DNA of 64,000 bases, taken from an uncultured Nesterenkonia sp. (lineage in GTDB: Bacteria > Actinomycetota > Actinomycetes > Actinomycetales > Micrococcaceae). Positions 1 to 9,159 of this stretch are shown one piece after another. Both the position numbers and the translations under genes were made by a program. The DNA lies in contig CAMIAK010000009.1 of NCBI GenBank assembly GCA_946222885.1, positions 1 to 64,000 of the forward strand, read 5' to 3'. Within the stretch, counting starts at the first letter, position 1; each line of letters opens with the position of its first letter. The notes under the pieces were generated by a model that was not told the DNA's origin, ran no database searches, and saw only the letters and a list, made by a program, of their open reading frames with translations.

Positions 1-108
1 TGCTCCCTCACCGGTCGCGACTGGGCTCATGCTCCCTCACCGGTCGCGACTGGGCCTATGCTCCCTCACCGGTCGCGACTGGGCCTATGCTCCCTCACCG
101 GTCGCGCC
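1..108. repeat. 29-bp direct tandem repeat, 3.7 copies, running into the 3' end of hspR
   Basis: A 29-base unit beginning TGCTCCCTCACCGGTCGCGA is repeated head to tail at 1, 30, 59 and 88. The last copy is partial and ends at 108. Only two bases differ between the first and second copies. The fourth copy overlaps the last codons and stop of hspR (stop at 97-95), so the array looks like repeated duplication of the gene's own 3' end. There are no unique spacers, so it is not CRISPR-like. The array may extend left of the window. Confidence 0.9.
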
Positions 109-550
109 AGAGAACCAGAGCCTGGGTCCTCGGCCGGGGGCGGCGCCCGCGGGCCACCGTGACGACGTCGCCGTGCGGCCCGACGGCGAAGACGCGCGGC
201 TTGGTGGAGTGGCGCTCCGCCTCCCGGAGCTCATAGCGGAGCTCCTCCACGGTCTCCTCCAGCTCCTCCACCCGGTTCTGCAGCTGCAGGATCCGGCGGA
301 TCCCCTCCAGGGAGACGCCCTCCTGGGAGAGCTGCTGGATCTGACGGAGCTGTTCGACGTCGTAGGGCGAATAGCGGCGATGCCGTCCGCCCTGCCGACG
401 CGGGATGACCAGGCCGAGCCGGTCGTACTGGCGCAGGGTCTGCGGGTGCATATCGGCCAGCTCGGCGGCCACCGAGATCACGAACAGCGGGGCATGCCGC
501 TGATCCGGCTCCAGCATCCTGGGGTCCTCGGCACGGGAGTTCATCCTCAC
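95..550 (-). CDS. hspR: Heat-shock repressor HspR, MerR family
   Basis: HspR is the autoregulatory repressor of the actinobacterial dnaK operon. It binds HAIR inverted repeats with DnaK as co-repressor and releases them when DnaK is titrated by unfolded protein. The 151-aa product has a MerR winged helix (about residues 22-95) with FVISVAAELADMHPQTLRQY followed by DRLGLV, which is characteristic of HspR. A short leucine-rich coiled coil (about 95-125) and a basic tail follow. The GTG start overlaps the dnaJ stop as GTGA; an ATG two codons later (544) is an alternative. It is the last gene of dnaK-grpE-dnaJ-hspR, and its 3' end runs into a 29-bp tandem repeat. Two HAIR-like sites lie upstream of dnaK. 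Confidence 0.93.
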   Translation of the reverse strand: MRMNSRAEDPRMLEPDQRHAPLFVISVAAELADMHPQTLRQYDRLGLVIPRRQGGRHRRYSPYDVEQLRQIQQLSQEGVSLEGIRRILQLQNRVEELEETVEELRYELREAERHSTKPRVFAVGPHGDVVTVARGRRPRPRTQALVLWRDR

Positions 551-1509
551 ACCGCCGCCTTCTCCTCAAGCCCGGCGCGGGGATCGATGTCCTGGGTGGC
601 CTCCGCGTAGGCGCGGACGGCCTCGAGCGCCTCCTCCGGCAGATCCTTGGGGACCTGGACGTCGACGACGACGAGCATGTCCCCCTGCCTGCTCCTGCGG
701 CGGATGCCGTGGCCCTTGAGCCGCAGCACCTTCCCGGAGCCGGTGCCGGCGGGGATCCTGATCCGGACCTTCTCCCCGTGGACGGTCGGGACCTCCACCG
801 TGGTGCCCAGCGCCGCCTCGTCGAAGGAGACCGGCAGGTGGATACGGATGTCGTCGCCGTCGCGCTCGAAGAAGCGGTGGGGGCTGATGCTGACCTCCAC
901 CAGAAGGTCGCCGGCGCCGCCCGGGCCCTGCTGGCCCTTGCCCTTGACCCGGACCTTCTGGCCGTCCTTCACCCCGGCGGGGATGCGCACGTCGATGACG
1001 GTGCCGTTCTGCTCGCGCAGGCCCACCGTGGTGCCGCGGACCGCACCGGAGAAGGAGATGGTGGTCTTGGCAGTGCGGTCGGCCCCCTTGGCGGGCGCAC
1101 TGCCGCCGAATCGTCCGCCCATACCTCCGAAGAGGTCGGCGAAGTCTGGCCCGCCGCCGAACCGCCCTCCCCCGGTGCCGGGAGATCCGCCGCCGAAGAG
1201 GTTCCCGAAGAGATCCTCGAAGCCGCCGCCCCCGCCGCCGGAGCCGGGGCTGCCCGCGGAGAAGCGGGCGCCGGAACCCATGGCGCGGATGGCGTCGTAC
1301 TGCTCGCGCTGCTCCTTGTCCGAGAGCACGGTATGCGCCTCGGAGACGTCCTTGAACTTCTGCTCGGCCGCCTCATCGCCGGGGTTCTTGTCCGGGTGGT
1401 GCTGCCGGGCGAGCTTGCGGTACGCCTTCTTGATCTCCTCGTCCGAGGCGTCCTTGGAGACGCCCAGAATGGCGTAGAAGTCCTTGTCGATCCAGTCCTG
1501 TGAGGCCAC
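547..1509 (-). CDS. dnaJ: DnaJ-family co-chaperone lacking the zinc-finger domain
   Basis: J-domain protein that stimulates DnaK ATPase activity and delivers unfolded substrates in the cytoplasm. In 320 aa it shows an N-terminal J domain (about 8-75) with the HPD triad in RQHHPDKNPGD, a Gly/Phe-rich stretch (about 76-140) and two C-terminal substrate-binding beta domains (about 145-300). The four CxxCxGxG zinc motifs of canonical DnaJ are absent, so the architecture is CbpA/type-II-like. This is common in dnaK-linked copies of some actinobacteria. The GTG start at 1509 is chosen because a strong GGAAGGAGGGAGG ribosome-binding site precedes it. Its stop overlaps hspR. A 52-bp palindrome separates it from grpE. 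Confidence 0.93.
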   Translation of the reverse strand: MASQDWIDKDFYAILGVSKDASDEEIKKAYRKLARQHHPDKNPGDEAAEQKFKDVSEAHTVLSDKEQREQYDAIRAMGSGARFSAGSPGSGGGGGGFEDLFGNLFGGGSPGTGGGRFGGGPDFADLFGGMGGRFGGSAPAKGADRTAKTTISFSGAVRGTTVGLREQNGTVIDVRIPAGVKDGQKVRVKGKGQQGPGGAGDLLVEVSISPHRFFERDGDDIRIHLPVSFDEAALGTTVEVPTVHGEKVRIRIPAGTGSGKVLRLKGHGIRRRSRQGDMLVVVDVQVPKDLPEEALEAVRAYAEATQDIDPRAGLEEKAAV

Positions 1510-1545
1510 TGGTGCGCCTCCCTCCTTCCTTGAAGACTTTGGGGT

Positions 1546-1597
1546 GGGGTTTCGGCCCTTATGAGCCCGTTTTCACGGCCATAAGGGCCGAAACCCC
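1546..1597. repeat. Perfect 18-bp-arm palindrome, GGGGTTTC family copy 1
   Basis: GGGGTTTCGGCCCTTATG (1546-1563) is matched exactly by its reverse complement at 1580-1597 across a 16-base loop that itself contains a small inverted repeat. It sits between grpE and dnaJ, within the operon, so a full terminator role is doubtful. It could cause mRNA processing or partial termination. Related copies are at 26656-26723 and 45195-45265. Confidence 0.9.
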
Positions 1598-1611
1598 GGC
1601 GGAATCGCTGC

Positions 1612-2379
1612 TTATTCGGCGGGACCGCTGGAGACCATCACCTGGGCGGCGCGCAGCAGGCGGTCGCCGTGGCGGTAGCCGGCACGCAGCACCACGGCCA
1701 CGTGATCAGCCTCGATCTCCTCATGCGGCTGCTGCATGATCGCCTCGTGGATGGTGGGGTCGAAGGGCACTCCGACCTCGTCCACCCGCTCCAGGCCCTG
1801 CTGCTGCAGCACGGACTCGAGACGGTTGGCGATATGCGCGAAGGGACCGTCCTCCAGGTCACCGGCCTGGCGGGCCGCGGCGATGTCGTCCAGCACCGGC
1901 ATCAGCTCGGTGATGACCTGGCCGACGGTGCGGTCCTTCTCAGTGGCCCGGTCCCGGTCCACACGGCGCCGGTAGTTGACGTACTCCGCCTGGAGGCGCT
2001 GCAGGTCGGCCTGCAGCTCGGCCTCGCGGTCGGTGGCCGCAGCCGCAGCCGCGGGCCCTTCCGAAGCCTCCTCCACGATGGCGTCGGCCTCCTGGCCGGC
2101 CTCCCCGAGGATCTCCTCCGCCGCGTTCACCACGGCCTCGGCGTCCTCATCGGCGGCGGCCAGCTCCGGCTCCTCAGCCGCCGCGGCGGCCTCATCGGCC
2201 GGGTCCTCGGCGGGAGCCTCCGGGTCGGTGCCGTGGACATCCTGGACCTCAGGCTCCATCCCTTCGGGGGCCGCGGCCTCGGGGCCGGTGCCCTCGTTCG
2301 TCGGGTCCTGCTCTCCCCGGTCGCGGGGCTCCGAGGGGAGGTCCCGGTCATCCGGGGTGTTCGGGTTCTGGTCTGACAT
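1612..2379 (-). CDS. grpE: GrpE nucleotide-exchange factor with long acidic N-terminus
   Basis: GrpE releases ADP from DnaK and acts as a thermosensor of the Hsp70 cycle. The C-terminal half (about 115-255) has the family pattern: a long coiled-coil helix with LQRLQAEYVNYRRRVDRD, then the four-helix/beta domain with GVPFDPTIHEAIMQQP and the VLRAGYRHGDRLLRAAQV ending. The first ~110 residues are an unusually long Asp/Glu/Ala/Pro-rich disordered extension, which makes the protein longer than the usual ~200 aa. Thirteen bases separate it from the dnaK stop, so it is co-transcribed with dnaK. Confidence 0.95.
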   Translation of the reverse strand: MSDQNPNTPDDRDLPSEPRDRGEQDPTNEGTGPEAAAPEGMEPEVQDVHGTDPEAPAEDPADEAAAAAEEPELAAADEDAEAVVNAAEEILGEAGQEADAIVEEASEGPAAAAAATDREAELQADLQRLQAEYVNYRRRVDRDRATEKDRTVGQVITELMPVLDDIAAARQAGDLEDGPFAHIANRLESVLQQQGLERVDEVGVPFDPTIHEAIMQQPHEEIEADHVAVVLRAGYRHGDRLLRAAQVMVSSGPAE

Positions 2380-2392
2380 CGGTCAGGCCCCC

Positions 2393-4264
<1,872 letters not shown>

Positions 4265-4309
4265 GTGCGGACTCCTTTCAGAGAGCTCCATAGGGCTTGC
4301 TGACGCTTC

Positions 4310-4330
4310 ATTGAGCGAACTGCACTCAAG
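4310..4330. promoter_or_regulatory. HAIR-like HspR operator, dnaK-proximal
   Basis: ATTGAGC-N7-ACTCAAG fits the published HAIR consensus CTTGAGT-N7-ACTCAAG with a perfect right half and five of seven bases in the left half. It overlaps the -10 and transcription-start side of the proposed dnaK promoter, an ideal repressor position. Confidence 0.8.
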
Positions 4331-4357
4331 TCTTCACCTGCTGTCCACCGGTGTCAA
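4329..4357 (-). promoter_or_regulatory. Proposed dnaK operon promoter
   Basis: Reading leftwards on the minus strand there is a consensus -35 TTGACA (4357-4352). A 17-base spacer follows, then a weak -10 AAGACT (4334-4329). The promoter lies between the two HAIR-like repeats and about 65 bases from the dnaK start. The -10 matches the consensus at only three positions, so this is a prediction. Confidence 0.55.
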
Positions 4358-4362
4358 ACTGA

Positions 4363-4383
4363 CTTGAGTCGAGGTCGCTCAAC
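4363..4383. promoter_or_regulatory. HAIR-like HspR operator, distal
   Basis: CTTGAGT-N7-GCTCAAC has a perfect left half and five of seven bases in the right half of the HAIR consensus. It lies just upstream of the proposed -35. Two sites bracketing one promoter suggest cooperative HspR binding. Confidence 0.75.
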
Positions 4384-4401
4384 TTTGCTTCGTGGAGTCC
4401 A

Positions 4402-4441
4402 ACGACGAGGGCCCCGGGATCATTCCCAGGGCCCTCGTCGT
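4402..4441. terminator. Hairpin between gabD 3' end and dnaK promoter
   Basis: A 13-bp perfect inverted repeat, ACGACGAGGGCCC with its complement, encloses a 14-base loop. It lies about 65 bases beyond the gabD stop and upstream of the heat-shock promoter. No T-run is obvious on either side, so termination is inferred from position. Confidence 0.6.
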
Positions 4442-4506
4442 GGTCCGCCTGCAGAGCGACGCTGCGTCCGGGATCGCTCAGAGAGCAATACTGTGCCCGG
4501 CACCGC

Positions 4507-5991
4507 CTACAGGGCGATGCCTATATATTTCGTCTCCAAGAACTCGTCGATGCCGACGTCGCCGCCCTCGCGGCCCAGCCCCGACTCCTTGATGCCGCCG
4601 AAGGGCGCCGCCGGGTTGGAGACCACGCCCAGGTTGATGCCGACCATGCCGGACTCCAGGGCTTCGGAGACCCGGATCGCCCGGGAGAGGTCATTGGTGA
4701 ACACGTAGTTGGAGAGGCCGTACTCGGTGTCGTTGACCGCCGCGATGGCCTCCTCCTCGGTGTCGAAGGCCGAGACCGGCGCCACCGGACCGAAGATCTC
4801 CTCCCTGCGCAGGCGGGCCCCCTCCGGAATGCCGGTGAGCACAGTGGGCGGATAGAAGTAGCCCTCGCCGGCGGCCGGCTCCCCGCCCAGCAGCACCTTC
4901 GCCCCGGAGCGCACGGCGTCCTCCACCAGATCCTGGACCTTGTCCCGCTGCCCGGCGTTGATCAGCGGACCGACCCGGACGCCGTCGTCGACTCCGCGGC
5001 CCATGGGGTACTCCCCCATCTTCTCGGCAAGCCGCTGCGCGAACTCCTCGGCCACCCCGCGCTGGACGAAGATCCGGTTGGCCGCAGTGCAGGCCTCGCC
5101 TGAGTTGCGCATCTTAGCGGCGAGCGCCCCTTCCACGGCCTTGTCCAGATCCGCGTCCTCGAAGACCACGAGCGCGGCGTTGCCGCCCAGCTCCATGGAC
5201 GTACGCATGACGTGCTCCGAACACTGCTCCAGCAGCTTCTTCCCGACGGCGGTGGACCCGGTGAAGGAGAGCTTGCGCGCAATGCCGGAACGGATCAGCG
5301 GCTCCATGACCTCACCCGCCTGGGAGGTCACCACGATGTTGACCACCCCGTCCGGCACGCCGGCCTCCTGCAGGATGTCGGCCAGCGCCAGCATGGACAG
5401 CGGGGTCAGCTCGGCGGGCTTGAGCACACTGGCGCATCCAGCGGCCAGCGCCGGGCCGAGCTTGCGGGTGCCCATGGCCAGCGGGAAGTTCCACGGGGTG
5501 ATGAAGATCGAAGGGCCCACCGGCTGCCGGTGGATCAGGAAGCGCTGCCCTCCGGCGGGGGCCACCTGATAGCCGCCGCTGATCCGGGTGGCCTCCTCGG
5601 CGAAATGGCGGAAGAACTCGGCCGCATAGTTGACCTCCCCGTAGGACTCAGCCAGCGGTTTGCCCATCTCCAGGGTCATCAGCAGGGCGAGGTCGTCCTT
5701 GCGCTCATGCATGAGGCTGAAGGCCCGCATGAGGATGTCCGCGCGCTGCCGCGGCGGCATGGCGGCGAAGTCGTGCTGAGCGCGCTCGGCCGCCTTCAGC
5801 GCCCTCCACCCGTCGGCCTCGGTCGCATCCGCCACCGCGCAGAGCACCTGTCCGGTGGAGGGGTCGACGACGTCGAGGGTGCGGCCGGCCTCGGCGTCGA
5901 CCCACTGCCCGTCGATGTGGAGCTGCTTGGGCACCTGCTGGATGAGCTCGCTCTCCCGCGCGGGAGTGATCTGGCTGGTCTGCTGGGTCAT
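4507..5991 (-). CDS. gabD: NAD(P)-dependent succinate-semialdehyde dehydrogenase
   Basis: Aldehyde dehydrogenase superfamily enzyme, likely oxidising succinate semialdehyde to succinate. Motifs include PWNFPLAMGTRKLGPALAAG, the Rossmann glycines in FTGSTAVGKKL, the general-base Glu in MELGGNAALVVFEDADLD, and the catalytic Cys in NSGEACTAANR. EEIFGPVAPV and a C-terminal PFGGIKESGLGREGG follow. The start at 5991 (494 aa) is chosen because CAGGAGG lies seven bases upstream; an ATG at 6015 and a GTG at 6027 are also in frame. It is divergent from a GABA-aminotransferase-like gene, the classic gabD/gabT pairing. The exact aldehyde is inferred from that neighbour and overall similarity. Confidence 0.88.
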   Translation of the reverse strand: MTQQTSQITPARESELIQQVPKQLHIDGQWVDAEAGRTLDVVDPSTGQVLCAVADATEADGWRALKAAERAQHDFAAMPPRQRADILMRAFSLMHERKDDLALLMTLEMGKPLAESYGEVNYAAEFFRHFAEEATRISGGYQVAPAGGQRFLIHRQPVGPSIFITPWNFPLAMGTRKLGPALAAGCASVLKPAELTPLSMLALADILQEAGVPDGVVNIVVTSQAGEVMEPLIRSGIARKLSFTGSTAVGKKLLEQCSEHVMRTSMELGGNAALVVFEDADLDKAVEGALAAKMRNSGEACTAANRIFVQRGVAEEFAQRLAEKMGEYPMGRGVDDGVRVGPLINAGQRDKVQDLVEDAVRSGAKVLLGGEPAAGEGYFYPPTVLTGIPEGARLRREEIFGPVAPVSAFDTEEEAIAAVNDTEYGLSNYVFTNDLSRAIRVSEALESGMVGINLGVVSNPAAPFGGIKESGLGREGGDVGIDEFLETKYIGIAL

Positions 5992-6049
5992 CGCTTCTGC
6001 CTCCTGGGCTGACATTCTGTTCCTCACCCAGTAGCCTAGCTCCAGTGAA

Positions 6050-6063
6050 GATTGTCAACAATC
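6050..6063. promoter_or_regulatory. Palindromic operator candidate in the gabD/gabT intergenic region
   Basis: GATTGTCAACAATC has perfect 6-bp arms with a two-base centre, and its TTGTCAACAA core resembles binding sites of FCD-type GntR regulators. It lies between the divergent gabD and gabT starts, directly before the gabT ribosome-binding site. No regulator gene is adjacent. Confidence 0.5.
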
Positions 6064-6076
6064 CTAAGGAGTTCCG

Positions 6077-7354
6077 GTGGCACATCTCTCCCCCCTCCTG
6101 AAGCAGGCGACCCCCGTGGTCGCGACCCACGGCGACGGCGTCTACCTCTACGACGACTCCGGCCGACGGCATCTGGACTTCACCGCCGGGATCGGTGTGA
6201 CCAGCACCGGGCACTGCCATCCGCGCGTGGTGGAGGCCGCCCAGCAGCAGGTCGGCAGTCTGATCCACGGGCAGTACACGACGATCATGCACAAGCCGCT
6301 GCTGGAGCTGACCGAGCGCCTCTCCCAGGTGCTGCCGGAGGGGCTGGACTCGCTGTTCTTCTCCAACTCCGGGTCCGAGGCCGCCGAGGCCGCGCTGCGC
6401 CTGGCCCGCCAGGCCACCGGACGGCCGAACATCGTGGTCTTCCAGGGCGGCTTCCACGGCCGGACCGTGGCCGCGGCCTCGATGACCACCTCCGGCACCA
6501 AGTTCAAGGCAGGCTTCTCACCGCTGATGCCCGGCGTCGTGGTCTCCCCGTTCCCCAACCCGGCGCACTACCGGGTCTACGGGTGGGATGAGGAGCAGGC
6601 CACCGACTTCGCGCTGCGGGAGCTGGACCTGGTTCTGCAGACCCAGTCGAACCCGGCCGACACCGCCGCGTTCATCGTGGAGCCGGTGCTCGGCGAGGGC
6701 GGCTACATCCCCGGCAGCACGCGCTTCTTCGAAGGGCTGCGGAAGAAGGCCGATGAGCACGGCATCCTGCTGATCGTGGATGAGGTGCAGACCGGCTTCG
6801 GGCGGACCGGAGAGTTCTGGGGGCAGGACCACTTCCGCAGCGGGGACTCCGGGCTGAAGCCGGACATCCAGATGTTCGCCAAGGGGATCGCCTCCGGCTT
6901 CCCGATCTCCGGGATCGCCGCCTCCGAAGAGCTGATGGCTAAGGCCTGGTCGGGCTCCCAGGGCGGGACCTACGGCGCCAACGCGGTGGCCTGCGCCGCC
7001 GCCGTCGCGACCCTGGAGGTCATCCAGGAGGAGGGACTGGTGGAGAATTCGGCCGCCCGCGGGAAGCAGCTGAAGGCAGGACTGGAGCGGATCGGCGAGC
7101 AGTTTCCGCAGGTCGCCGCCGTCCATGGGCTGGGGCTGATGGTCTCGGTGGAGTTCGCCGGCGGCGACGGCGAACCCGACGGCACGACGGCGGCCGCGGT
7201 CCACAAGGCGGCGGCGGAGAACGGTCTGCTGCTGCTGACCAACGGCATGTACGGGCAGAACGTCCGCTTCATCCCGGCCCTGGTGGTCACCGAGCAGCAG
7301 ATCGACGACGCCCTCGCCCTCTGGGAGAAGACCCTGGAGGAGACCCTGTCCTGA
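6077..7354 (+). CDS. gabT: Class III aminotransferase, probable 4-aminobutyrate aminotransferase
   Basis: PLP-dependent fold-type I, class III transaminase, likely moving the amino group of GABA to 2-oxoglutarate and giving succinate semialdehyde for GabD. In 425 aa it shows SNSGSEAAEAALRLAR (phosphate binding), GGFHGRTVAAASMT, the Asp of LIVDEVQTGFGRTG, and the PLP-lysine region MFAKGIASGFPISGI. A GTYGANAVACAAA loop follows. The GTG start has AAGGAG eight bases upstream. A related omega-amino acid or ornithine-type transaminase cannot be excluded. A 73-bp palindrome follows the stop. Confidence 0.87.
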   Translation: MAHLSPLLKQATPVVATHGDGVYLYDDSGRRHLDFTAGIGVTSTGHCHPRVVEAAQQQVGSLIHGQYTTIMHKPLLELTERLSQVLPEGLDSLFFSNSGSEAAEAALRLARQATGRPNIVVFQGGFHGRTVAAASMTTSGTKFKAGFSPLMPGVVVSPFPNPAHYRVYGWDEEQATDFALRELDLVLQTQSNPADTAAFIVEPVLGEGGYIPGSTRFFEGLRKKADEHGILLIVDEVQTGFGRTGEFWGQDHFRSGDSGLKPDIQMFAKGIASGFPISGIAASEELMAKAWSGSQGGTYGANAVACAAAVATLEVIQEEGLVENSAARGKQLKAGLERIGEQFPQVAAVHGLGLMVSVEFAGGDGEPDGTTAAAVHKAAAENGLLLLTNGMYGQNVRFIPALVVTEQQIDDALALWEKTLEETLS

Positions 7355-7377
7355 CCCCTCCCCGCCCCAGACCCCGT

Positions 7378-7450
7378 CGTTGTGTGGGCACTTCCTGGCG
7401 TTATCCGGCGTCGTGAGGCGCTCTTTCCACCAGAAAGTGCCCACACAACG
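7378..7450. repeat. Long palindrome, TTGTGTGGGCAC family copy 1
   Basis: Arms of 21 bases (CGTTGTGTGGGCACTTCCTGG and its complement at 7430-7450, one mismatch) enclose a 31-base loop. It lies between convergent gabT and the SGNH hydrolase gene, consistent with a bidirectional terminator. Other copies are at 8385, 15730 and 22541. The rest of this gap, to 7540, contains only smaller imperfect inverted repeats. Confidence 0.9.
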
Positions 7451-7540
7451 GGCACCGGCGGCGATTGAGCCGAAGGGCACGCGAAAGCTCGCTTTCAGCG
7501 TTCCTGAGGCGATCGAAGCCGCGGCAGATCGCGCAGCGAT

Positions 7541-8332
7541 CTACCAGACCCGGGAGGTCAGCTTCGGGTACTTGGGGCTGAGGTCGTCGCCCGAGGAGGT
7601 CCCCGTCAGGCGGCGCTTCACCCAGGGGTACACGTAGTCCTTGGCCCAGGCGGCGTCAGCGGCGATCTTCTCCGGCAGGGAGACCACCGGCGGCTCATCC
7701 ACCTCGGGCTCGGGGATCTCGTCCTTCTCCCCGAGCACGGCGAGCACCTCCTTCGCCATCTGGGTGTGCCCGGCGATGCCCAGATGCATCCGGTCCACAT
7801 CCCAGTAGCGCCAGTCCTGGAACTGCTTCATATGCCAGAAGTCCACCAGCTCGGTGCCGAAGTCGTCGGAGATCTTGCGGACGTACTCGTTATAGATGGC
7901 GGTGCGTCCCCGGGTGCTGCGGAACAGCGGCGCCTTGGCGGAGTCGAAGCCGGTGAACAGGACCACCCGCGCCCCTGTCTCGGAGAGCTTCCCGACGGCG
8001 GTGCGGTAGCGCTCCATCAGCCCGTCCAGGTTCACGGTGGGACGCAGGATGTCGTTGCCGCCGGCGTAGAGGGTCACCAAGGTCGGCTCCAGCGCGACGG
8101 CGGCGTCGAGCTGCTCATCCAGGACCTGCTGCAGCTTCTTCCCGCGGATCGCGAGGTTCGCATACCCCCAGGCGTCGTCGTTGGAGACCAGCTGGGCGGC
8201 GACGCGGTCAGCCCAGCCGCGGCAGTCGTTGGGGCGGGTGGGATCGATGTCCCCCACGCCCTCCGTGAAGGAGTCCCCGAGGGCGACGAAGCGCTTCTCA
8301 AAGGGACCGTCGAGTTCATCAGCTGCGGACAT
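7541..8332 (-). CDS. SGNH/GDSL-family hydrolase
   Basis: Probable serine esterase or lipase-type hydrolase of unknown substrate. The four SGNH blocks are visible in the first 220 residues: FVALGDSFTEG (catalytic Ser), a Gly in NLAIRGKKL, the Asn in LYAGGNDILRP, and Asp/His in WDVDRMHLGIAGH. No signal peptide is seen. A 60-residue C-terminal extension rich in Glu/Pro and then basic residues follows. The ATG at 8332 is chosen because TAGGCT lies seven bases before it, the spacing of a leaderless transcript. An upstream extension to 8398 would enter the neighbouring palindrome. Length is 263 aa. Confidence 0.85.
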   Translation of the reverse strand: MSAADELDGPFEKRFVALGDSFTEGVGDIDPTRPNDCRGWADRVAAQLVSNDDAWGYANLAIRGKKLQQVLDEQLDAAVALEPTLVTLYAGGNDILRPTVNLDGLMERYRTAVGKLSETGARVVLFTGFDSAKAPLFRSTRGRTAIYNEYVRKISDDFGTELVDFWHMKQFQDWRYWDVDRMHLGIAGHTQMAKEVLAVLGEKDEIPEPEVDEPPVVSLPEKIAADAAWAKDYVYPWVKRRLTGTSSGDDLSPKYPKLTSRVW

Positions 8333-8384
8333 GGACACCAGCCTACAGGGGCAGGTCAGGCACATGCGCGCTGAGCTGACCCCT

Positions 8385-8457
8385 CGTTGTGTGGGCACTT
8401 TCTGGCACTTTCAACGCCTTGGCTCGGCTCAGAGCGCCAGAAGCTGCCCACACAACG
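8385..8457. repeat. Long palindrome, TTGTGTGGGCAC family copy 2
   Basis: The arms are CGTTGTGTGGGCACTTTCTGG at 8385 and an imperfect complement ending at 8457. It lies 24 bases beyond the otnC stop and upstream of the SGNH hydrolase promoter, so it could terminate the tetronate operon. Confidence 0.88.
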
Positions 8458-8481
8458 GGAGAGGGCAGGATGTCCCGCTGC

Positions 8482-9096
8482 TCAGCCGAGCAGGTCCTCC
8501 ACCTCTGCCGGGGTGAGCGGGCGGGTCTGCCGGCCCTCCAGCAGGAAGGCCAGCTGGGCGGAGACCTCCAGCTCCTCCGCTGCGTTCACCGCGTCCTCCA
8601 GGCTCGCGCCGGCCACGATGGAGCCGTGGTTGGAGAGGATGACCCCCGGGCTGCGCCGTCCGGCCGCCAGGATGTCCTCCAGCATCTCCGCCGCCCCGGG
8701 CCTGTAGTACGGGACGGTGGGGACGTCGCGCCCCAGCCGCATGACGAAGTACGGGGTCAGCGGCGGGATGCCGGTCTCCGCGGCCAGGCAGCTGTAGGCC
8801 GTGACATAGGTCGAGTGCAGATGCACCACGGCCTGCGCCTCCGGGCGGGCCTGATACATGGCCCGGTGCATGACCACCTCTTTGGAGGGCCTGGGCCCGT
8901 CCACGTGGTTCCAGGACCCGTCCATCACGGAGAGCTCATCAGCCTTCAGCCGTCCCAGCGAGGAGTTGGTGGGGGTCATCAGGAACCCCTCCCCGGAGCG
9001 GACGCTGATGTTGCCGGCGCTGCCCACGGAGAAGCCCCGCTGGAACAGGCTGGCGCCCAGCTCCACCACCTGCTGACGTGTCTCCTGCTCACCCAT
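8482..9096 (-). CDS. otnC: Class II aldolase-family 3-oxo-tetronate 4-phosphate decarboxylase
   Basis: Last step of tetronate catabolism: decarboxylation of 3-oxo-tetronate 4-phosphate to dihydroxyacetone phosphate and CO2. The 204-aa product has the class II aldolase/adducin fold, with GSAGNISVRSGEGFLMTPTNSSLG, a metal-binding HLHSTY pair and SNHGSIVAG. The start at 9096 is chosen because GGAGAGGAGAGG directly precedes it; the longer in-frame extension lacks family similarity. It is the last gene of the minus-strand locus that also holds otnI, otnK and denD, and that context supports OtnC over L-fuculose-phosphate aldolase. Confidence 0.88.
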   Translation of the reverse strand: MGEQETRQQVVELGASLFQRGFSVGSAGNISVRSGEGFLMTPTNSSLGRLKADELSVMDGSWNHVDGPRPSKEVVMHRAMYQARPEAQAVVHLHSTYVTAYSCLAAETGIPPLTPYFVMRLGRDVPTVPYYRPGAAEMLEDILAAGRRSPGVILSNHGSIVAGASLEDAVNAAEELEVSAQLAFLLEGRQTRPLTPAEVEDLLG

Positions 9097-9159
9097 GGGC
9101 CTCTCCTCTCCTGACTGCCTGCCCTCTGTTGGCTGTCTGCGCTGCCGGTGGGCCACTCA

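Noticed and set aside
1..108. Possible CRISPR array
   Set aside because: The 29-base units are directly adjacent with no spacers and overlap a gene end, so this is a simple tandem repeat.
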